64,000 nt of DNA from Candidatus Scalindua japonica (GTDB taxonomy: Bacteria > Planctomycetota > Brocadiia > Brocadiales > Scalinduaceae), in NCBI RefSeq assembly GCF_002443295.1, contig NZ_BAOS01000004.1, forward strand, positions 1 through 64,000, in the 5' to 3' direction. A program made the translations under genes and the position numbers. Shown piece after piece: positions 1 through 10,478 of this stretch (positions are counted from its first letter, which is position 1; every line of letters starts with the position of its first letter). A model generated the notes under the pieces. The model was not told the origin of the DNA. It made no database searches and saw only the letters and a program-made list of their open reading frames with translations.

Positions 1-2898
1 TGTGAACTTGGTAAAGAAGGCGCATTTATCTGGGTTAATCAAACAGCTGCTGAAATGTTTGGTTATAAATCACCTGAAGAAATGATTGGGACAAAGGTAA
101 ATGAAATATATGTAAACATTGATGATGGAAGAACGCAGTTAGAGATGCTTGAGAAACATGGTGTCTTGAGTAATACTGTGTATTTATGTAAGAATAAAAG
201 CGGTGATTGTTTTTACGCCGAATGTACATCTCATTTAGTTAAAGATAAAAAAGGTAAACAATGTCGTATTGAAGGAATAATTAGAGTTATTACAGAGCGT
301 AAAAAATCTGAATATCGTCTTATTGCTCAGCATGCCGTGACAAAAATATTGTCGGAGTCAGAAACAATAAAAATTGCTTTTCAAGGAATTTTAAAAGTTA
401 TATGTGAAGCACTGGATTGGGATTTTGGTTCGTTATGGTTGGAACATGACAATGTATTGCGTTGCGTGTATCTCTGGCACGTTCCAGGCTTACAATTTTC
501 GGAATTTAAGAAAAAGACTAAAGAAATTAGTTTTTTACCCGGAATTGGCTTGCCGGGACGTGTATTGTCAAAGGGCAAAGCGGCCTGGATCAAAGACGTT
601 GTGGTGGAATCAAATTTTCCAAGAGCAACCGCCGCATCAAAAGTAGGGTTGCATGGCGCCTTTGCCTTTCCAATTATTGCCAATACTGAAATACTTGGGG
701 TTATCGAGTTCTTTAGTCAGAAACCAGAAGAGCCAGACAAAGAGTTGCTTAATATGATGGAGGCAATTGGTAGTCAGGTAGGTCAATTTATCAAACGTAA
801 GCAGGCAGATGAACAGGTTAGTAAGTTGTCTCGCGCTGTCGAACAAAGCCCGGTGTCTGTTGTTATTACAGATACAAAAAATAATATTGAGTATGTTAAT
901 AGAAAATATACTGAAGTAACTGGATATTCTTTAGAAGAAGTCAAAGGGAAAAACCCAATAGTTTTAAAAACAGTTGAAGAGAATGTTGAAGAACACAAAG
1001 AACTTTGGAAAACCATTACATCTGGTAAAGAATGGCAGGGAGAATTCTGCAATTTTAATAAGAATGGTGAAATATATTGGGAATCAGAATCTATTTCACC
1101 AATCAAGAACTGCGATGGTATCATAACAGGTTTCATTCAGTTAAAAGAAGATATTACAGAACGCAAGTTGGTGCAAAGTCATCTTAAAACACAACTTGAG
1201 GTTGCAAAAGTATTGGCAGAATCTAATACAATTAGAGAAGCATCTACCAGAATAATTGAAGTTGTTTGTATCGCACTAGGGTGGGATCTGGGAGAAGTCT
1301 GGATATATGATAAGCAACAATATATTTTACGTAATACAGAAATCTGGCATCTACCATCTTTAAACTTTTCTGAATTTAAAGATATCACCTGCCGCACAAC
1401 CTTTTCACCACAAAAAGGACTGCCAGGCCTGGTATGGCAAACCGCAAAGCCACTTTGGATTGAAGATGTTGCCCGTGATTCAAATTTCCTAAGGGCATCT
1501 GTTGCGGATAAAGAAGGACTGCATGGAGCCTTCGGTTTTCCAATTGCTATCGATAATGTCGTACTTGGAACAATCTGTTTCTTTAGCCGAGAGATACGGC
1601 GACCGGATGATAAATTGCTTAATATGATGTCAAGTATTGGCAACCATATCGCTCTGTTTATTGAACGTAAGCAGGCAGATGAACAGATTAGTAAGTTGTC
1701 ACGCGCCGTCGAACAAAGCCCCGCGTCTGTTGTTATTACGGATACTAAAGGTAACATTGAATATGTTAATAGAAAATTTACTGAAGTCACCGGATATTCT
1801 TTTGAAGAGGTAAAAGGGAAAAATCCAAGAGTACTGAAATCAGATGAAAGAAACTCTGTAGATTATAAAGAACTCTGGGATACCATTTCATCCGGTAAGG
1901 AATGGAGAGGTGAATTTAAAAACAAGAATAGTGATGGAAAAGCTTATTGGGAATTTGCGTCTATTTCACCAATCAAAAACAATCAAGGTGTCACAACCGG
2001 TTATATTGCGATAAAAGAAGATATAACAGTGCACAAAAATTTGGAGCAGCAACTGATGCATGCACAAAAAATGGAATCAATAGGACATCTGGCTGCCGGC
2101 ATTGCACACGAAATCAACACACCAACACAGTACATTATGGACAATACAAGATTTTTACAGGATTCATTTAACGACATCAACAAACTTCTTGAAAAATATT
2201 CACATCTACTTGAAACCTGTAAATCAGGTTCAGTAGAATCCGAATTAATTGAGGAGATAGAGGTTGCAGTCAGGGAGTTGGACGAAGACTTTCTTGTAGA
2301 TGAAATTCCTAACGCGATCACTCAGTCATTAGAGGGTCTGGATCGTGTAAAAAATATTGTATATGCAATGAAGAATTTTTCACATCCCGATAATGAGAAT
2401 AAGAAGCCGATTGATATTAACAAGGCAATTAATAATACGATTACTGTCGCAAGAAATGAGTGGAAATATGTGGCGGAGGTTAAGACGGACTTTGATTCAA
2501 GTTTGACATCTGTGCCGTGTTTTCCCGGAGAGTTTAATCAGGTGATACTTAACCTGATAGTTAATGCCGCTCATGCTATTGGCGAAGAACCGGGAAACGG
2601 AAATGAAGGAAAGGGCATAATTGTTATCAGTACCCTTTGCGATGGAGAGTGGGCCGAAATACGGGTCAGTGACACAGGGACAGGTATCTCAGGAGATATA
2701 AGGAAAAAGATTTTTGATCCGTTCTTTACTACCAAAGAAGTAGGCAAGGGAACGGGACAGGGTCTTTCTCTTGTGCATTCCACAGTGGTTGGCAGACATA
2801 ATGGGACAATTACCCTGGATACAGAGTTGGGGAAAGGCACTACGTTTATCATACGACTGCCTCTTTGTACTTCTTCTTCTGAAATTGTAAAAGTTTAA
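1..2898 (+). CDS. PAS/GAF multi-sensor histidine kinase (5' partial)
   Basis: Sensor kinase that should autophosphorylate on His and pass phosphate to the response regulators just downstream. The frame is open from base 1, so the N-terminus lies outside the window; 965 codons are visible. In visible numbering: a PAS domain to about 100, GAF about 104-268, PAS about 275-388, GAF about 393-568, PAS about 569-683. The dimerisation helix follows, with H-box GIAHEINTP (His codon at 2107-2109, residue 703). The HATPase has its N box near 851 (NLIVNAAH), then DTGTG and a GQGLSLVHS G2 box. No transmembrane helix is visible in this part, so sensing may be cytoplasmic. The GAF-PAS unit is tandemly duplicated with an 870-bp offset. 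The specific ligand cannot be read from the sequence. Confidence 0.93.
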   Translation, partial: CELGKEGAFIWVNQTAAEMFGYKSPEEMIGTKVNEIYVNIDDGRTQLEMLEKHGVLSNTVYLCKNKSGDCFYAECTSHLVKDKKGKQCRIEGIIRVITERKKSEYRLIAQHAVTKILSESETIKIAFQGILKVICEALDWDFGSLWLEHDNVLRCVYLWHVPGLQFSEFKKKTKEISFLPGIGLPGRVLSKGKAAWIKDVVVESNFPRATAASKVGLHGAFAFPIIANTEILGVIEFFSQKPEEPDKELLNMMEAIGSQVGQFIKRKQADEQVSKLSRAVEQSPVSVVITDTKNNIEYVNRKYTEVTGYSLEEVKGKNPIVLKTVEENVEEHKELWKTITSGKEWQGEFCNFNKNGEIYWESESISPIKNCDGIITGFIQLKEDITERKLVQSHLKTQLEVAKVLAESNTIREASTRIIEVVCIALGWDLGEVWIYDKQQYILRNTEIWHLPSLNFSEFKDITCRTTFSPQKGLPGLVWQTAKPLWIEDVARDSNFLRASVADKEGLHGAFGFPIAIDNVVLGTICFFSREIRRPDDKLLNMMSSIGNHIALFIERKQADEQISKLSRAVEQSPASVVITDTKGNIEYVNRKFTEVTGYSFEEVKGKNPRVLKSDERNSVDYKELWDTISSGKEWRGEFKNKNSDGKAYWEFASISPIKNNQGVTTGYIAIKEDITVHKNLEQQLMHAQKMESIGHLAAGIAHEINTPTQYIMDNTRFLQDSFNDINKLLEKYSHLLETCKSGSVESELIEEIEVAVRELDEDFLVDEIPNAITQSLEGLDRVKNIVYAMKNFSHPDNENKKPIDINKAINNTITVARNEWKYVAEVKTDFDSSLTSVPCFPGEFNQVILNLIVNAAHAIGEEPGNGNEGKGIIVISTLCDGEWAEIRVSDTGTGISGDIRKKIFDPFFTTKEVGKGTGQGLSLVHSTVVGRHNGTITLDTELGKGTTFIIRLPLCTSSSEIVKV

Positions 2899-2903
2899 AG
2901 GAT

Positions 2904-4124
2904 ATGAAAATGGATGATAATCCACTTCAAGGAGAACATTTTTGCAGAAAAAGGAAAATCCTTTTTATTGATGATGAATCTAATGTGCTGGACGGGTTTA
3001 GACGCATGTTACGTAACCAGCGTAAAGAGTGGGATATGAGTTATATCGGCAGTGTGGATGCAGCATTAGAACTGATAGAAGAGAGATACTTTGACGTTAT
3101 AGTTTCTGATATTAAGATGCCGGAGAAAGACGGATTTGAATTGTTGAAAATTCTTCACAAATCAGAAAGGACTAGAAATATTCCCGTAATAATTATAACC
3201 GGCTGTAATGAGAGTGATATGAAATGCCGCGCGTTGGACCTGGGCGCAACTGATCTCCTCAACAAACCGGTTTGCAGGGAAGACCTTCTGGCTCGTCTCC
3301 ATAGCGTTCTTCGCTTGAAGAGTTATCAGGATGAACTAAATAACCAGAATAAAATCCTTGAGCATAAGGTTAGAGAAAGAACAATTGAGTTAGAAAATTC
3401 CCGTCTGGATATTTTATGGCGACTTGGTAAGGTGGCAGAATTTCGTGATGAAGAAACAGGGAACCACGTTATCAGGGTTGGGTGGTACTGTAAAATTATT
3501 GCCGAATCGTTAGGGATGAGATCGGACTTTGTTGAAATGTTATTTCTGACAAGCCCTCTTCATGATATCGGCAAGGTGGGAATACCGGACGAGATTCTTT
3601 TAAAGGGAGGACGTCTGAATCATGATCAGTGGGAAATAATGAAGCGGCATTGTATAATAGGATCTGAAATTTTTAATCAGGATTATGTTGGTATGAAATC
3701 ATTTCTTGCGTGGAGTTGGAAGAATGAACATAAAAGGTACAATAATGAAAATAACCCTCTCTATAAAATGGCCTCCAGTGTTACCATGACGCACCATGAA
3801 AAGTGGGATGGAACAGGATATCCAAAATGCCTTGCAGGAGATGAAATCCCTTTAGCATCTCGTATAGTTGCTATTTCAGATGTCTATGATGCTCTGTGCT
3901 CTGAACGTCCATACAAGTCGGCATTTTCCGAAAATGAGGCATTGACTATCATGGGTAAAGAGGTTGGACTTCACTTTGATCCTGATGTATATCATGCCTT
4001 TGCGAAATCACTGAGTGAGATAAGAATCATTAAAGAACAATTTTCAGATAAATATTTAAAACAGAAAAAAGGAATACATAACAAAAAGAAAGGACGTTTT
4101 GAAAAAAATACTCTTTGTAGATGA
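2904..4124 (+). CDS. Response regulator with HD-GYP phosphodiesterase domain
   Basis: Predicted phosphorylation-controlled cyclic-di-GMP phosphodiesterase. The receiver domain covers about residues 17-135, with phosphoacceptor Asp69 (VSDIKMP). A short coiled linker follows, then an HD-GYP domain with His220-Asp221 (HDIGKVGIP), HHEKWDGTGYP (GYP at 305-307) and AISDVYDAL. All signature metal ligands that I can check are present, so an active enzyme is likely. It starts 5 bases after the kinase stop, with AAAGGA just upstream, and ends 26 bases inside the next gene. The kinase and three regulators are therefore probably one transcript. A second ATG two codons in is an equally possible start. Confidence 0.93.
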   Translation: MKMDDNPLQGEHFCRKRKILFIDDESNVLDGFRRMLRNQRKEWDMSYIGSVDAALELIEERYFDVIVSDIKMPEKDGFELLKILHKSERTRNIPVIIITGCNESDMKCRALDLGATDLLNKPVCREDLLARLHSVLRLKSYQDELNNQNKILEHKVRERTIELENSRLDILWRLGKVAEFRDEETGNHVIRVGWYCKIIAESLGMRSDFVEMLFLTSPLHDIGKVGIPDEILLKGGRLNHDQWEIMKRHCIIGSEIFNQDYVGMKSFLAWSWKNEHKRYNNENNPLYKMASSVTMTHHEKWDGTGYPKCLAGDEIPLASRIVAISDVYDALCSERPYKSAFSENEALTIMGKEVGLHFDPDVYHAFAKSLSEIRIIKEQFSDKYLKQKKGIHNKKKGRFEKNTLCR

Positions 4125-5394
4125 TGATCTGAATGTCCTTAACGGGTTAAAGAGGACGCTGCGCTCAATGCGTAAGGAGTGGATTATAGAATTCGCTTCG
4201 GGTGGTCTGGAAGCCCTGAACATCATGTCAAATTCCAAATTTGACGTTATAGTTAGTGATATGCGCATGCCAAATATGGATGGAAGTCAACTGCTGCAAA
4301 TCGTTTCAAAACAGCATCCTGAGTGTATTAGAATCATATTATCCGGTCATTCTGACCATGAGATGGTACTGGGGTCGATTAAATGTGCGCACCAGTATAT
4401 GATGAAACCGTGTGATACGGTAGTAGTAAAATCTATAATAAATCGTGCATGCAATCTTCGTGATATATTAAAGAGCGATGAGTTAAGGATACTAGTAGGA
4501 GGAATGAAGAACTTGCCGAGTTTGCCTAATTCATACAATTTGATTATTGAAGAGATGAACTTGACTGAGCCATCTCTTGCAAAAGTGGGAGATATTATTG
4601 CCCATGATGTTTCGATGTCAGCAAAGATATTACAGTTGGTAAATTCGGCTTTTTTTGGACTGCCTCAAAAAATGGTAAATCCTCAGCAAGCGGCAATCTA
4701 TCTAGGTGTGGAAACACTGAAGGCCCTTGTACTTTCAACACACGTTTTTTCTTCATTTACAGAAACTTCCGAGTCATTAGATTTTTCTTTACCAAATTTA
4801 TTTAATCATAGTATGGCAGTGGGGAATCTTGTGAAAAAAATTATGGGTAGTGAGTCGGTTGATCAACGGGTAAAAGAGGAGGCGATGGTAGCAGGGTTGC
4901 TTCACGATATAGGTAAACTGCTGATGTTGACTATTCCTGATCACTATAAACAAATACAAACGTTTAAGGGTGATATGGGATGTGACGATTTAACTGCTGA
5001 ACATGAAGTCCTGAATACTTCGCATGCTGAAATGGGAGCGTATCTTTTAGGACTGTGGGGACTTCCGATAGGTATAGTTGAGTCAATTGCTTTTCACCAC
5101 CATCCATCAAGACTGATAGGGCATGAATTTGACGTATCAGGTGTGGCATTCGAGGTGGGGGAAAAATACGAAAAACCAATTGATAGCAGCGGTTCGACGT
5201 CGCTGGACGTAAAAGAATATGCGGTATTGACAGCGGTACATGTGGCAGATGCATTAATAAATCAGAAAGATTGTGATTCCGATACAACTGAATTTAAATA
5301 TATTGATATGCGTTATTTAAAGGCACTTGGTCTGGTTGAAAAATTGCCGGAGTGGGTAGTGTGTTATGAAAAGGTAAGAGAAAGAGGTGGTTGA
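4099..5394 (+). CDS. Response regulator with HDOD domain
   Basis: Receiver plus HDOD output domain. HDOD proteins act in signalling or protein-protein contact and are usually not enzymes. The receiver has the Asp8-Asp9-Asp10 acidic patch and phosphoacceptor Asp54 (VSDMRMP). HDOD spans about 140-350, with a residual LLHDIGKLL helix. The start codon is TTG at 4099, preceded by AGGA at 4091-4094 and overlapping the previous gene by 26 bases. No in-frame ATG nearby would keep the whole receiver. It overlaps or abuts the next regulator, consistent with translational coupling. Confidence 0.9.
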   Translation: MKKILFVDDDLNVLNGLKRTLRSMRKEWIIEFASGGLEALNIMSNSKFDVIVSDMRMPNMDGSQLLQIVSKQHPECIRIILSGHSDHEMVLGSIKCAHQYMMKPCDTVVVKSIINRACNLRDILKSDELRILVGGMKNLPSLPNSYNLIIEEMNLTEPSLAKVGDIIAHDVSMSAKILQLVNSAFFGLPQKMVNPQQAAIYLGVETLKALVLSTHVFSSFTETSESLDFSLPNLFNHSMAVGNLVKKIMGSESVDQRVKEEAMVAGLLHDIGKLLMLTIPDHYKQIQTFKGDMGCDDLTAEHEVLNTSHAEMGAYLLGLWGLPIGIVESIAFHHHPSRLIGHEFDVSGVAFEVGEKYEKPIDSSGSTSLDVKEYAVLTAVHVADALINQKDCDSDTTEFKYIDMRYLKALGLVEKLPEWVVCYEKVRERGG

Positions 5395-5395
5395 T

Positions 5396-6553
5396 ATGGA
5401 TGAAAAAATACTGTTTGTTGATGATGATAGTAATATACTTGCCGCTCATAAGAGGCAGTTTCACAAGAAATTTAATGTGATTACTGTTGATAGTGCCGCT
5501 AAAGGTATAGATGAGGTTAAAAAGCAGGGGCCCGTTGCGGTAGTTGTCTCTGATTATCGTATGCCGGAAATGGACGGTGTCCAGTTTCTTTCAACCGTCA
5601 AGCAGATCGCACCTGATACAGTACGTGTATTGCTTACCGGACAAGCTGATATGCAGACATCTATCGACGCCATTAATGAAGGAAATATCTTTCGCTTTCT
5701 CTCAAAACCATGTTCGAATGATATTCTTACAAAGGCATTAAACGCAGCGATAGAACAGTACAGACTTATTACTGCTGAACGTGAACTTCTTGACAAAACA
5801 TTAAGAGGCAGCATAAAGGTTGTCAGTGAAATTCTCTCAATGGTGAACCCTGTTGCATTCAGTTGTTCCTCCAGAATCAATAATCTGACGAAAAAGCTGG
5901 CAGAACGTTTAAATGTGGAAAATATGTGGGAAGTGGAGCTTGCGGTAATGCTGTCACAGATAGGATGCGTTACTATTCCCGGAGAAACCCTGGAAAGAAA
6001 ATATCAGGGCGAAGACCTCTCCATTGAAGAGAACCAGATGTTCTTTGATCATCCTAATATAGGAAAGAGCCTGCTTGCAAATATTCCCCGTCTTGGAGGG
6101 ATTGCTGATGCTATTGCCTACCAGGAGAAGAGATTTAATGGTGGCGGCGTTCCAATTGATGATAGAAAGGGAGAAGACATTCCTTTGATTTCTAGAATTC
6201 TTAAAGTAGTTCTGGACTTTGATCTGAGGGTAGCGAGAGGTGAGACCAAGCCTCAGGCTATTGCTCAGATGCGCAGTCATATGCAATGGTATGATCCCGA
6301 TATTTTTAGAGAGCTTGAATCAGAAGTCATCAAAAAAGAAGAGTGCTATGTGAAACAGGAAATAATGTTAAAAGAGTTGATGCCGGGAATGGTACTGGCC
6401 GAGGATGTAAAAACCGAGAAAGGTATGCTGTTAATACAAAAGGGATACGAGATTACACATATCTTGAAGAAACGTATACTGAATATTGGTAATGTGAATC
6501 CAATAATAGAGCCTATAAAGGTATTAAAGGAGCTACAGAAAACAGAGGTATAA
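5396..6553 (+). CDS. Response regulator with degenerate HD-GYP-like domain
   Basis: Receiver domain with phosphoacceptor Asp53 (VSDYRMP), then an HD-GYP-shaped region whose catalytic motifs are lost. The HDIGK position reads SQIGCVTIP, and the GTGYP position reads GGGVP after YQEKRF. A C-terminal segment with the LMPGMVLAEDV motif is typical of HD-GYP regulators. It is probably a non-catalytic or altered-specificity relative of the active regulator two genes upstream. I chose ATG 5396 because AGAGGTGG sits just before it; a GTG at 5387 in the same frame is the alternative, which would overlap the preceding stop. Confidence 0.85.
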   Translation: MDEKILFVDDDSNILAAHKRQFHKKFNVITVDSAAKGIDEVKKQGPVAVVVSDYRMPEMDGVQFLSTVKQIAPDTVRVLLTGQADMQTSIDAINEGNIFRFLSKPCSNDILTKALNAAIEQYRLITAERELLDKTLRGSIKVVSEILSMVNPVAFSCSSRINNLTKKLAERLNVENMWEVELAVMLSQIGCVTIPGETLERKYQGEDLSIEENQMFFDHPNIGKSLLANIPRLGGIADAIAYQEKRFNGGGVPIDDRKGEDIPLISRILKVVLDFDLRVARGETKPQAIAQMRSHMQWYDPDIFRELESEVIKKEECYVKQEIMLKELMPGMVLAEDVKTEKGMLLIQKGYEITHILKKRILNIGNVNPIIEPIKVLKELQKTEV

Positions 6554-6756
6554 AACCTTTTGCTGGCAATCGAATCACGATATACACAAACCTGAAGAGC
6601 ATAAATATTTATTAAAGTTACTGGGAATATAACCGATAAAGTAGATATTAAAACAACAAAAAACTTTAGTCGGTACTAAAGACATATGTTAAGGACTCAT
6701 TAGTGATATCAATAAATTCTTTATATAAATGTGGACAAAATATAATTGTTATTCTT

Positions 6757-6763
6757 AGGAGGG
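6757..6763 (+). promoter_or_regulatory. Strong ribosome binding site
   Basis: The AGGAGGGG tract lies about 8 bases before the chemoreceptor ATG at 6771 and fixes that start. It is one of the strongest Shine-Dalgarno matches in the window. Confidence 0.7.
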
Positions 6764-6770
6764 GTAAATA

Positions 6771-8915
6771 ATGACGATCGGCAAGAAATTTATTTTGATG
6801 TATTCTGTTTTTTTTGTTTCTGTAATAACAGGAGCGTTCTTTGTCTTTAATTCTACAAGGGAACAAAATGCCGAAAAAACAACTATTGATCTTGCTGGTC
6901 GACAGCGGATGCTTACCCAGAAATATTTTAAGGAATATATCAATGATTTGATACCCTTACAGATACGCCATAGTACACTGAAAGCGGCAGAAATTGCGAC
7001 ACTCCAGATTGTGGAAGATCGTAAGCAATATACAAAGAATATTGTAACAAAGCTGAAGAAAGATGGTGTTGTTAACGTACACCCAAACAGGGAATATGCC
7101 AATATCGATGGTGGCATACCTCTTCCTGCCACTTTTGTACAGGAAGTATCCAAAAAAATAAACGAAAAAGCGGTGTACAGTTATGAACTTCTCAGCAAGT
7201 GGAATATAAATAAAGAAAAAGGGTTAAAACCGGGCTTTGAGCAAGAGGCGTTTAATTATCTGTTTCATAAAAAAGGTGAAACTTTTTCTCGATTTATGGT
7301 GCACAATGGTATTTATTCACTTCGTTATGCGACAGCTGATAAAGCCTCTGTTTCTGGTTGTGTAAATTGTCACAATAACCATGAGGATAGCCCTAAACAT
7401 GATTTTAAACTTGGAGATGTGATGGGTATGCTGGTGGTAAATATTCCAATCGGTACAATAAGCACTGAAACTGCAGCATTCTTTGGAACTACGAACGATG
7501 ATAATTTCGGAAAGGATACCTTTCTTAAGACTAAGAAAGTATTTGATACGACTCTCGGAGCTCTTATGAATGGTGGCAATGCTCCTCTGGACCTAGGAAT
7601 GACAAAATTTACAAAACTCACAGCAGCAATTGATCCATCGGTCCATAGCAAGCTTAGTGAAGTGCAAAAATTGTGGGGTACTACACAGGATACACTGAAA
7701 CAGCTTACAGAGACAACTCCAAATTCGGCTGAATATATAGCTGCTTATATGAATGCTTATAAAACAAATAACGCTACAATGAAGGCTATCAATGAGGCGG
7801 TTAGTATTTATGTGGCAGATGCTAATAAAAAAGGGATATTTTTGTTGTGGATTCAGGCCGGTTCTGTTGGTTTGATCTGCTTAGTCATTGGTCTTGGTTG
7901 GGTTTTTTTCGCGAATCCATTGATAAATTTCCTGAAGGAACTAGTTGGAAAACTGACAGAGAGTTCAAATCAAGTTGCAGCAGCATCAAAACAGATATCA
8001 TCTTCCAGTCAGAGCCTTGCTGAGGGTTCGTCAGAGCAGGCGTCATCGCTGGAAGAGACTTCCGCATCAATGGAAGAGATGAGATCCATGACAAGACAAA
8101 ATGCCAAAAACTCCATGGAAACAGCAAAAATTGCCGCGCAGTGTAACCAGAACGCTGAATCCTGCAATAAATCGGTAAATGAGATGAATAATGCAATGCA
8201 TGATATTAATGAGAGCAGTAAGAAAATTGGAGACATTATAAAGGTAATAGACGGTATAGCATTTCAGACTAATCTTCTCGCACTGAATGCCGCTGTAGAG
8301 GCGGCGCGTGCCGGTGAACATGGAAAAGGTTTTGCCGTAGTGGCAGAAGAGGTGCGTAATCTTGCACAGAGAAGTGCAACAGCGGCAAAGGATACGACAG
8401 AACTTATTGAAGATTGTGTAAGTAAAGCGGAAGTAGGCACAAAACTTTCTGAAGAGTGTAAGACTGTTTTGGGCGGTATAGTAACAAATGTAAAGAAAGT
8501 AGCAAGTCTGATTGATGAAATATCCATTGCTTCGACGGAGCAATCTGAAGGTATTGATCTGGTAGGTACAGCATTGCAGCAGATGGACCAGGTTACACAG
8601 CAAAATGCGGCCAATGCGGAAGAGACTGCATCTGCAAGTGAGGAGATGTCGGCCCAGGCACTAAGTCTGCTTGATCAAGTCAATATCCTGTCGAAACAGG
8701 TTGGAGATGAGTCTGATATATTAACCGGTTCTAACAAAGAATCACTTTTCCAAACCACTCAACATGAATCATTCCACAAAATTTCGAACTCAACAAGACC
8801 AAATGATAATTACAAAAAATCTATTTCTCATAATAGTCCGTCAGCAAAAGAGGAGTTAATCCCAATGGGAGAAAACAGGATAGTTGAACACGATGAAAGT
8901 ATGAGTGACTTTTAG
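6771..8915 (+). CDS. Methyl-accepting chemotaxis protein with c-type haem sensor domain
   Basis: Transmembrane chemoreceptor of 714 residues. TM1 is at about 8-27. It is followed by a [11 protein letters not shown] segment seen in PilJ-type sensor N-termini. A periplasmic Tll0287-like (DUF3365) domain carries a covalent haem motif CVNCH at residues 197-201. TM2 is at about 361-382. The cytoplasmic part has Glu-rich methylation helices ([13 protein letters not shown]) and the conserved signalling hairpin ([19 protein letters not shown]). I see no clear HAMP domain between TM2 and the helices. A haem-based redox or gas signal is likely (inference). The downstream tail of about 60 residues is polar and low in complexity. 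No CheA or CheW gene is nearby. Confidence 0.92.
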   Translation: MTIGKKFILMYSVFFVSVITGAFFVFNSTREQNAEKTTIDLAGRQRMLTQKYFKEYINDLIPLQIRHSTLKAAEIATLQIVEDRKQYTKNIVTKLKKDGVVNVHPNREYANIDGGIPLPATFVQEVSKKINEKAVYSYELLSKWNINKEKGLKPGFEQEAFNYLFHKKGETFSRFMVHNGIYSLRYATADKASVSGCVNCHNNHEDSPKHDFKLGDVMGMLVVNIPIGTISTETAAFFGTTNDDNFGKDTFLKTKKVFDTTLGALMNGGNAPLDLGMTKFTKLTAAIDPSVHSKLSEVQKLWGTTQDTLKQLTETTPNSAEYIAAYMNAYKTNNATMKAINEAVSIYVADANKKGIFLLWIQAGSVGLICLVIGLGWVFFANPLINFLKELVGKLTESSNQVAAASKQISSSSQSLAEGSSEQASSLEETSASMEEMRSMTRQNAKNSMETAKIAAQCNQNAESCNKSVNEMNNAMHDINESSKKIGDIIKVIDGIAFQTNLLALNAAVEAARAGEHGKGFAVVAEEVRNLAQRSATAAKDTTELIEDCVSKAEVGTKLSEECKTVLGGIVTNVKKVASLIDEISIASTEQSEGIDLVGTALQQMDQVTQQNAANAEETASASEEMSAQALSLLDQVNILSKQVGDESDILTGSNKESLFQTTQHESFHKISNSTRPNDNYKKSISHNSPSAKEELIPMGENRIVEHDESMSDF

Positions 8916-9026
8916 CAGCAACTCTTCAAGCAGGTATCATAAATCTGTAAGTTATGTGAAACAAGCTACATTACTTAATTATTTTGTGTCAATGTAGGAG
9001 TTGTGTGGGGTTACTTTCTCTCCTTT

Positions 9027-10478
9027 TCATTCAACTGCGGAGCTTTGTCTTTCAGACATTAAATATTGGTGCACACCTGAGGCAGCCTGTCGGCCACTGT
9101 AGATAGCTCGAACAACGAGACTTGCTCCCAGTTCCGCGTCACCTGCGGCAAAGATGCCTGGTAGACAACTCATCTTATTGTCATCTATCTTTATCCCGCC
9201 TTTTTTATCAAGTTCAAGCTTCAGGTCATTGATAAGAGGGCCGTGCTCACAATGTTGAAAACCTATTGAGATGAAAACCAGATCAGCAGGAAAAATCTTT
9301 TCGGAACCAGGTTTTTCTGTATAAGTGCCGCGTGAACCATCCTCTGGTCTCGTCCAATCTAGTTCTGCCACTTTCAGTCCAGTCAGTTTACCATTTTTAC
9401 CTATAAACTCTTTTGTCTGATATTTCCAGAATCTCTCACAACCCTCTTCCTGAGATGAACTGGTACTGAACGTTTTTGGCCATTCAGGCCATGGATTACA
9501 AGGTGGGCGATCCTTTGGGGGAACATCCTGGTAATAAATATGTGTTACACTTGCCGCTCCCTGGCGGATACTGGTACCGATACAATCTGACCCTGTATCA
9601 CCACCTCCAATAACAATGACACTCTTTCCTTCAGCAGTAATCACTTCCTTATCCGTAATGATATCACCTGCTATTCTGCGGTTTTGTTGAGTGAGAAAAG
9701 GCATCGCAAAATGGACACCATCTAAATCTCTTCCGGGGATTACAAGATTCCTGGGAATTTGTGCTCCAACACAAATAACTACAGCATCGAACGTTCGTGA
9801 TAAATACATCCCTGAAATATCAATGCCCGCATTTACTTGTGTTTCAAAAGAGACACCCTCTTCTTTCAGTTGATTCAACCTTCTTTCAAGTACACTTCTA
9901 TCGATTTTATAATCAGGTATACCATAACGTAACATACCTCCAATCCTGTCATCTTTTTCAAATACGGTAACGTCATGGCCTTTTCTGACCAATTGTTGTG
10001 CTGCTGCGAGCCCTGCAGGCCCGGAGCCAACAATTGCTACACGTTTGCCTGTCTTCGCTTCAGCAGGTTGAGGCTGTATCCAACCCTCAGACCAGCCTCG
10101 TTCGGCAATCTGTTTTTCAATCTGTCTTATAGTGACAGCTCTTCTGTTAATTGATAATGTGCATGATGCTTCACATGTAGCCGGACAAACTCGTCCGGTA
10201 AACTCAGGAAAGTTATTCGTTGAATGAAGCATGGCCAATGCGCGCTTCCAATGGCCTTTATAAACAAGATCATTCCAATCCGGTATTCTATTCTTTACCG
10301 CGCAACCATAGGCATGGCACGATGGAATCCCACAATCCATACAGCGACTTGCCTGTGATTCCAATTCGCTGTCAGAAACATTTTGCTCAAATTCCTGGAA
10401 ATTTTTTATGCGTTCATCGACCGGAAGTTTAACACCTGGCTTTCTGTCCATTTCGAGGAATCCTGACGGTTTACCCAC
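9027..10478 (-). CDS. gltD: Glutamate synthase (NADPH) small subunit
   Basis: Passes electrons from NADPH through FAD and Fe-S clusters to GltB during ammonia assimilation. The N-terminal Fe-S domain has CMDCGIPSCH and CPATCEASC. The FAD-binding motif GSGPAGLAAAQQL lies near 150, the NADPH-binding motif GGGDTGSDC near 290, and the C-terminal GDAELG FAD contact near 445. At 483 residues it has the usual family length. The start is GTG at 10478 with GAGGAGGT upstream. It overlaps the gltB stop by 8 bases, so the two are translationally coupled. Confidence 0.97.
   Translation of the reverse strand: MGKPSGFLEMDRKPGVKLPVDERIKNFQEFEQNVSDSELESQASRCMDCGIPSCHAYGCAVKNRIPDWNDLVYKGHWKRALAMLHSTNNFPEFTGRVCPATCEASCTLSINRRAVTIRQIEKQIAERGWSEGWIQPQPAEAKTGKRVAIVGSGPAGLAAAQQLVRKGHDVTVFEKDDRIGGMLRYGIPDYKIDRSVLERRLNQLKEEGVSFETQVNAGIDISGMYLSRTFDAVVICVGAQIPRNLVIPGRDLDGVHFAMPFLTQQNRRIAGDIITDKEVITAEGKSVIVIGGGDTGSDCIGTSIRQGAASVTHIYYQDVPPKDRPPCNPWPEWPKTFSTSSSQEEGCERFWKYQTKEFIGKNGKLTGLKVAELDWTRPEDGSRGTYTEKPGSEKIFPADLVFISIGFQHCEHGPLINDLKLELDKKGGIKIDDNKMSCLPGIFAAGDAELGASLVVRAIYSGRQAASGVHQYLMSERQSSAVE

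Noticed and set aside
1179..1790. 203-codon minus-strand open frame
   Set aside because: It is a shadow of the histidine kinase GAF-PAS region; the coding strand has clear domain conservation.
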